Assembly (NCBI RefSeq): GCF_015832195.1 | Contig: NC_052046.1 | Location: 44,588,473-44,652,472, forward strand | Length of the DNA: 64,000 nucleotides | From: Motacilla alba alba | Lineage: Eukaryota; Chordata; Aves; Passeriformes; Motacillidae | Direction of reading: 5' to 3' | Part shown: positions 63,801 to 64,000 of the stretch, one piece after another | Layout of the letters: every line of letters begins with the position of its first letter | Position numbering within the stretch: position 1 is the stretch's first letter | Position numbers and translations under genes: made by a program | Notes under the pieces: generated by a model | The model's input: the letters and a program-made list of their open reading frames with translations, nothing else | Told to the model about the DNA's origin: nothing | Databases searched by the model: none

Positions 63801-64000
63801 ACTGCTGCAAATTTGCCCTGTGTGATTAGCACCAACCAGCTCATTACCTGTAGTGCCTCCTGAATTTTGGCAAGAGATGTATAGCAGGGAACCTCTCATC
63901 TTGCGATACCAAGAAAAGCAAGTTTTTTAAGGCTTGAGGGATGAGGAAACAAGGCAGAAACAGACTCCTATTATCAGTCTTCATTTCAATGCAACTTCAG
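54852..64000. other. Upstream intergenic region, no gene recognised
   Basis: Mostly AT-rich unique-looking DNA. A 268-codon open frame at 56111-56917 (plus) is the longest outside PSD3, but it has no recognisable domain and no visible splice or promoter context. A 20-bp tandem duplication lies at 58089-58127. No tRNA, CpG island or further PSD3 exon was seen. Confidence 0.55.
58089..58127. repeat. 20-bp tandem duplication
   Basis: AACTATCTGAGACAATTGT occurs at 58089-58107 and again at 58109-58127, separated by one C. It is a recent-looking perfect local duplication in unique sequence. Confidence 0.95.

Noticed and set aside
1..64000. CRISPR array, bacterial operon, phage or other prokaryotic defence system
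   Set aside because: No regularly spaced repeats, ribosome-binding sites or prokaryotic genes; the window is vertebrate DNA dominated by introns and retroelements.

Overview
The window is nuclear DNA from a bird, most likely a passerine (songbird lineage). The evidence is spliced vertebrate gene structure with GT-AG introns, a CR1 LINE carrying reverse-transcriptase remnants, a SINE with a tRNA-Ile head and CR1-like tail of the TguSINE1 kind, and avian-type endogenous retrovirus LTRs. Nothing suggests bacteria, plasmid or phage, and there is no CRISPR array or operon.

One protein-coding gene can be supported: the 5' half of PSD3 (EFA6R family, an ARF6 guanine-nucleotide exchange factor), on the minus strand. 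Six coding exons are resolved with splice sites and matching phases: exon 1 (48632-48652, start codon inside a CpG island), exon 2 (36589-36697), the large exon 3 (22759-23827), exon 4 (20968-21348), exon 5 (7733-7939) and exon 6 (7550-7630). Together they hold 1,868 coding bases: the N-terminal regulatory half and the first helices of the SEC7 domain. The catalytic-glutamate exon, the PH domain and the coiled coil are not in the window and should lie beyond the left edge.

Layout. 1-3679: a decayed endogenous retrovirus (reverse transcriptase to integrase, then a 3' LTR), with a second, unrelated solo LTR inserted into its reverse-transcriptase region and flanked by a perfect 6-bp target duplication. 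About 3929-5895: a 5'-truncated minus-strand CR1. 7550-48652: PSD3 exons and introns, with a SINE at 17.4 kb, an intragenic CpG-rich island at 18.6 kb, simple repeats, and a CR1 tail at 44.9 kb. 48570-48960: the PSD3 promoter CpG island, flanked on the intron side by a purine tract of about 190 bp and on the upstream side by G-quadruplex-type G runs and two CACGTG boxes. 49-64 kb: upstream intergenic DNA with a solo LTR at 54305-54851, simple repeats and no recognisable gene.

I found no undescribed multi-gene system. The most useful observations are the nested LTR insertion, the complete 5' PSD3 exon chain including a 21-base coding first exon, a predicted 16-codon uORF overlapping the PSD3 start, and the internal CpG island, which could be an alternative promoter for a short isoform. 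Family names and human PSD3 comparisons rest on memory; no search was run.
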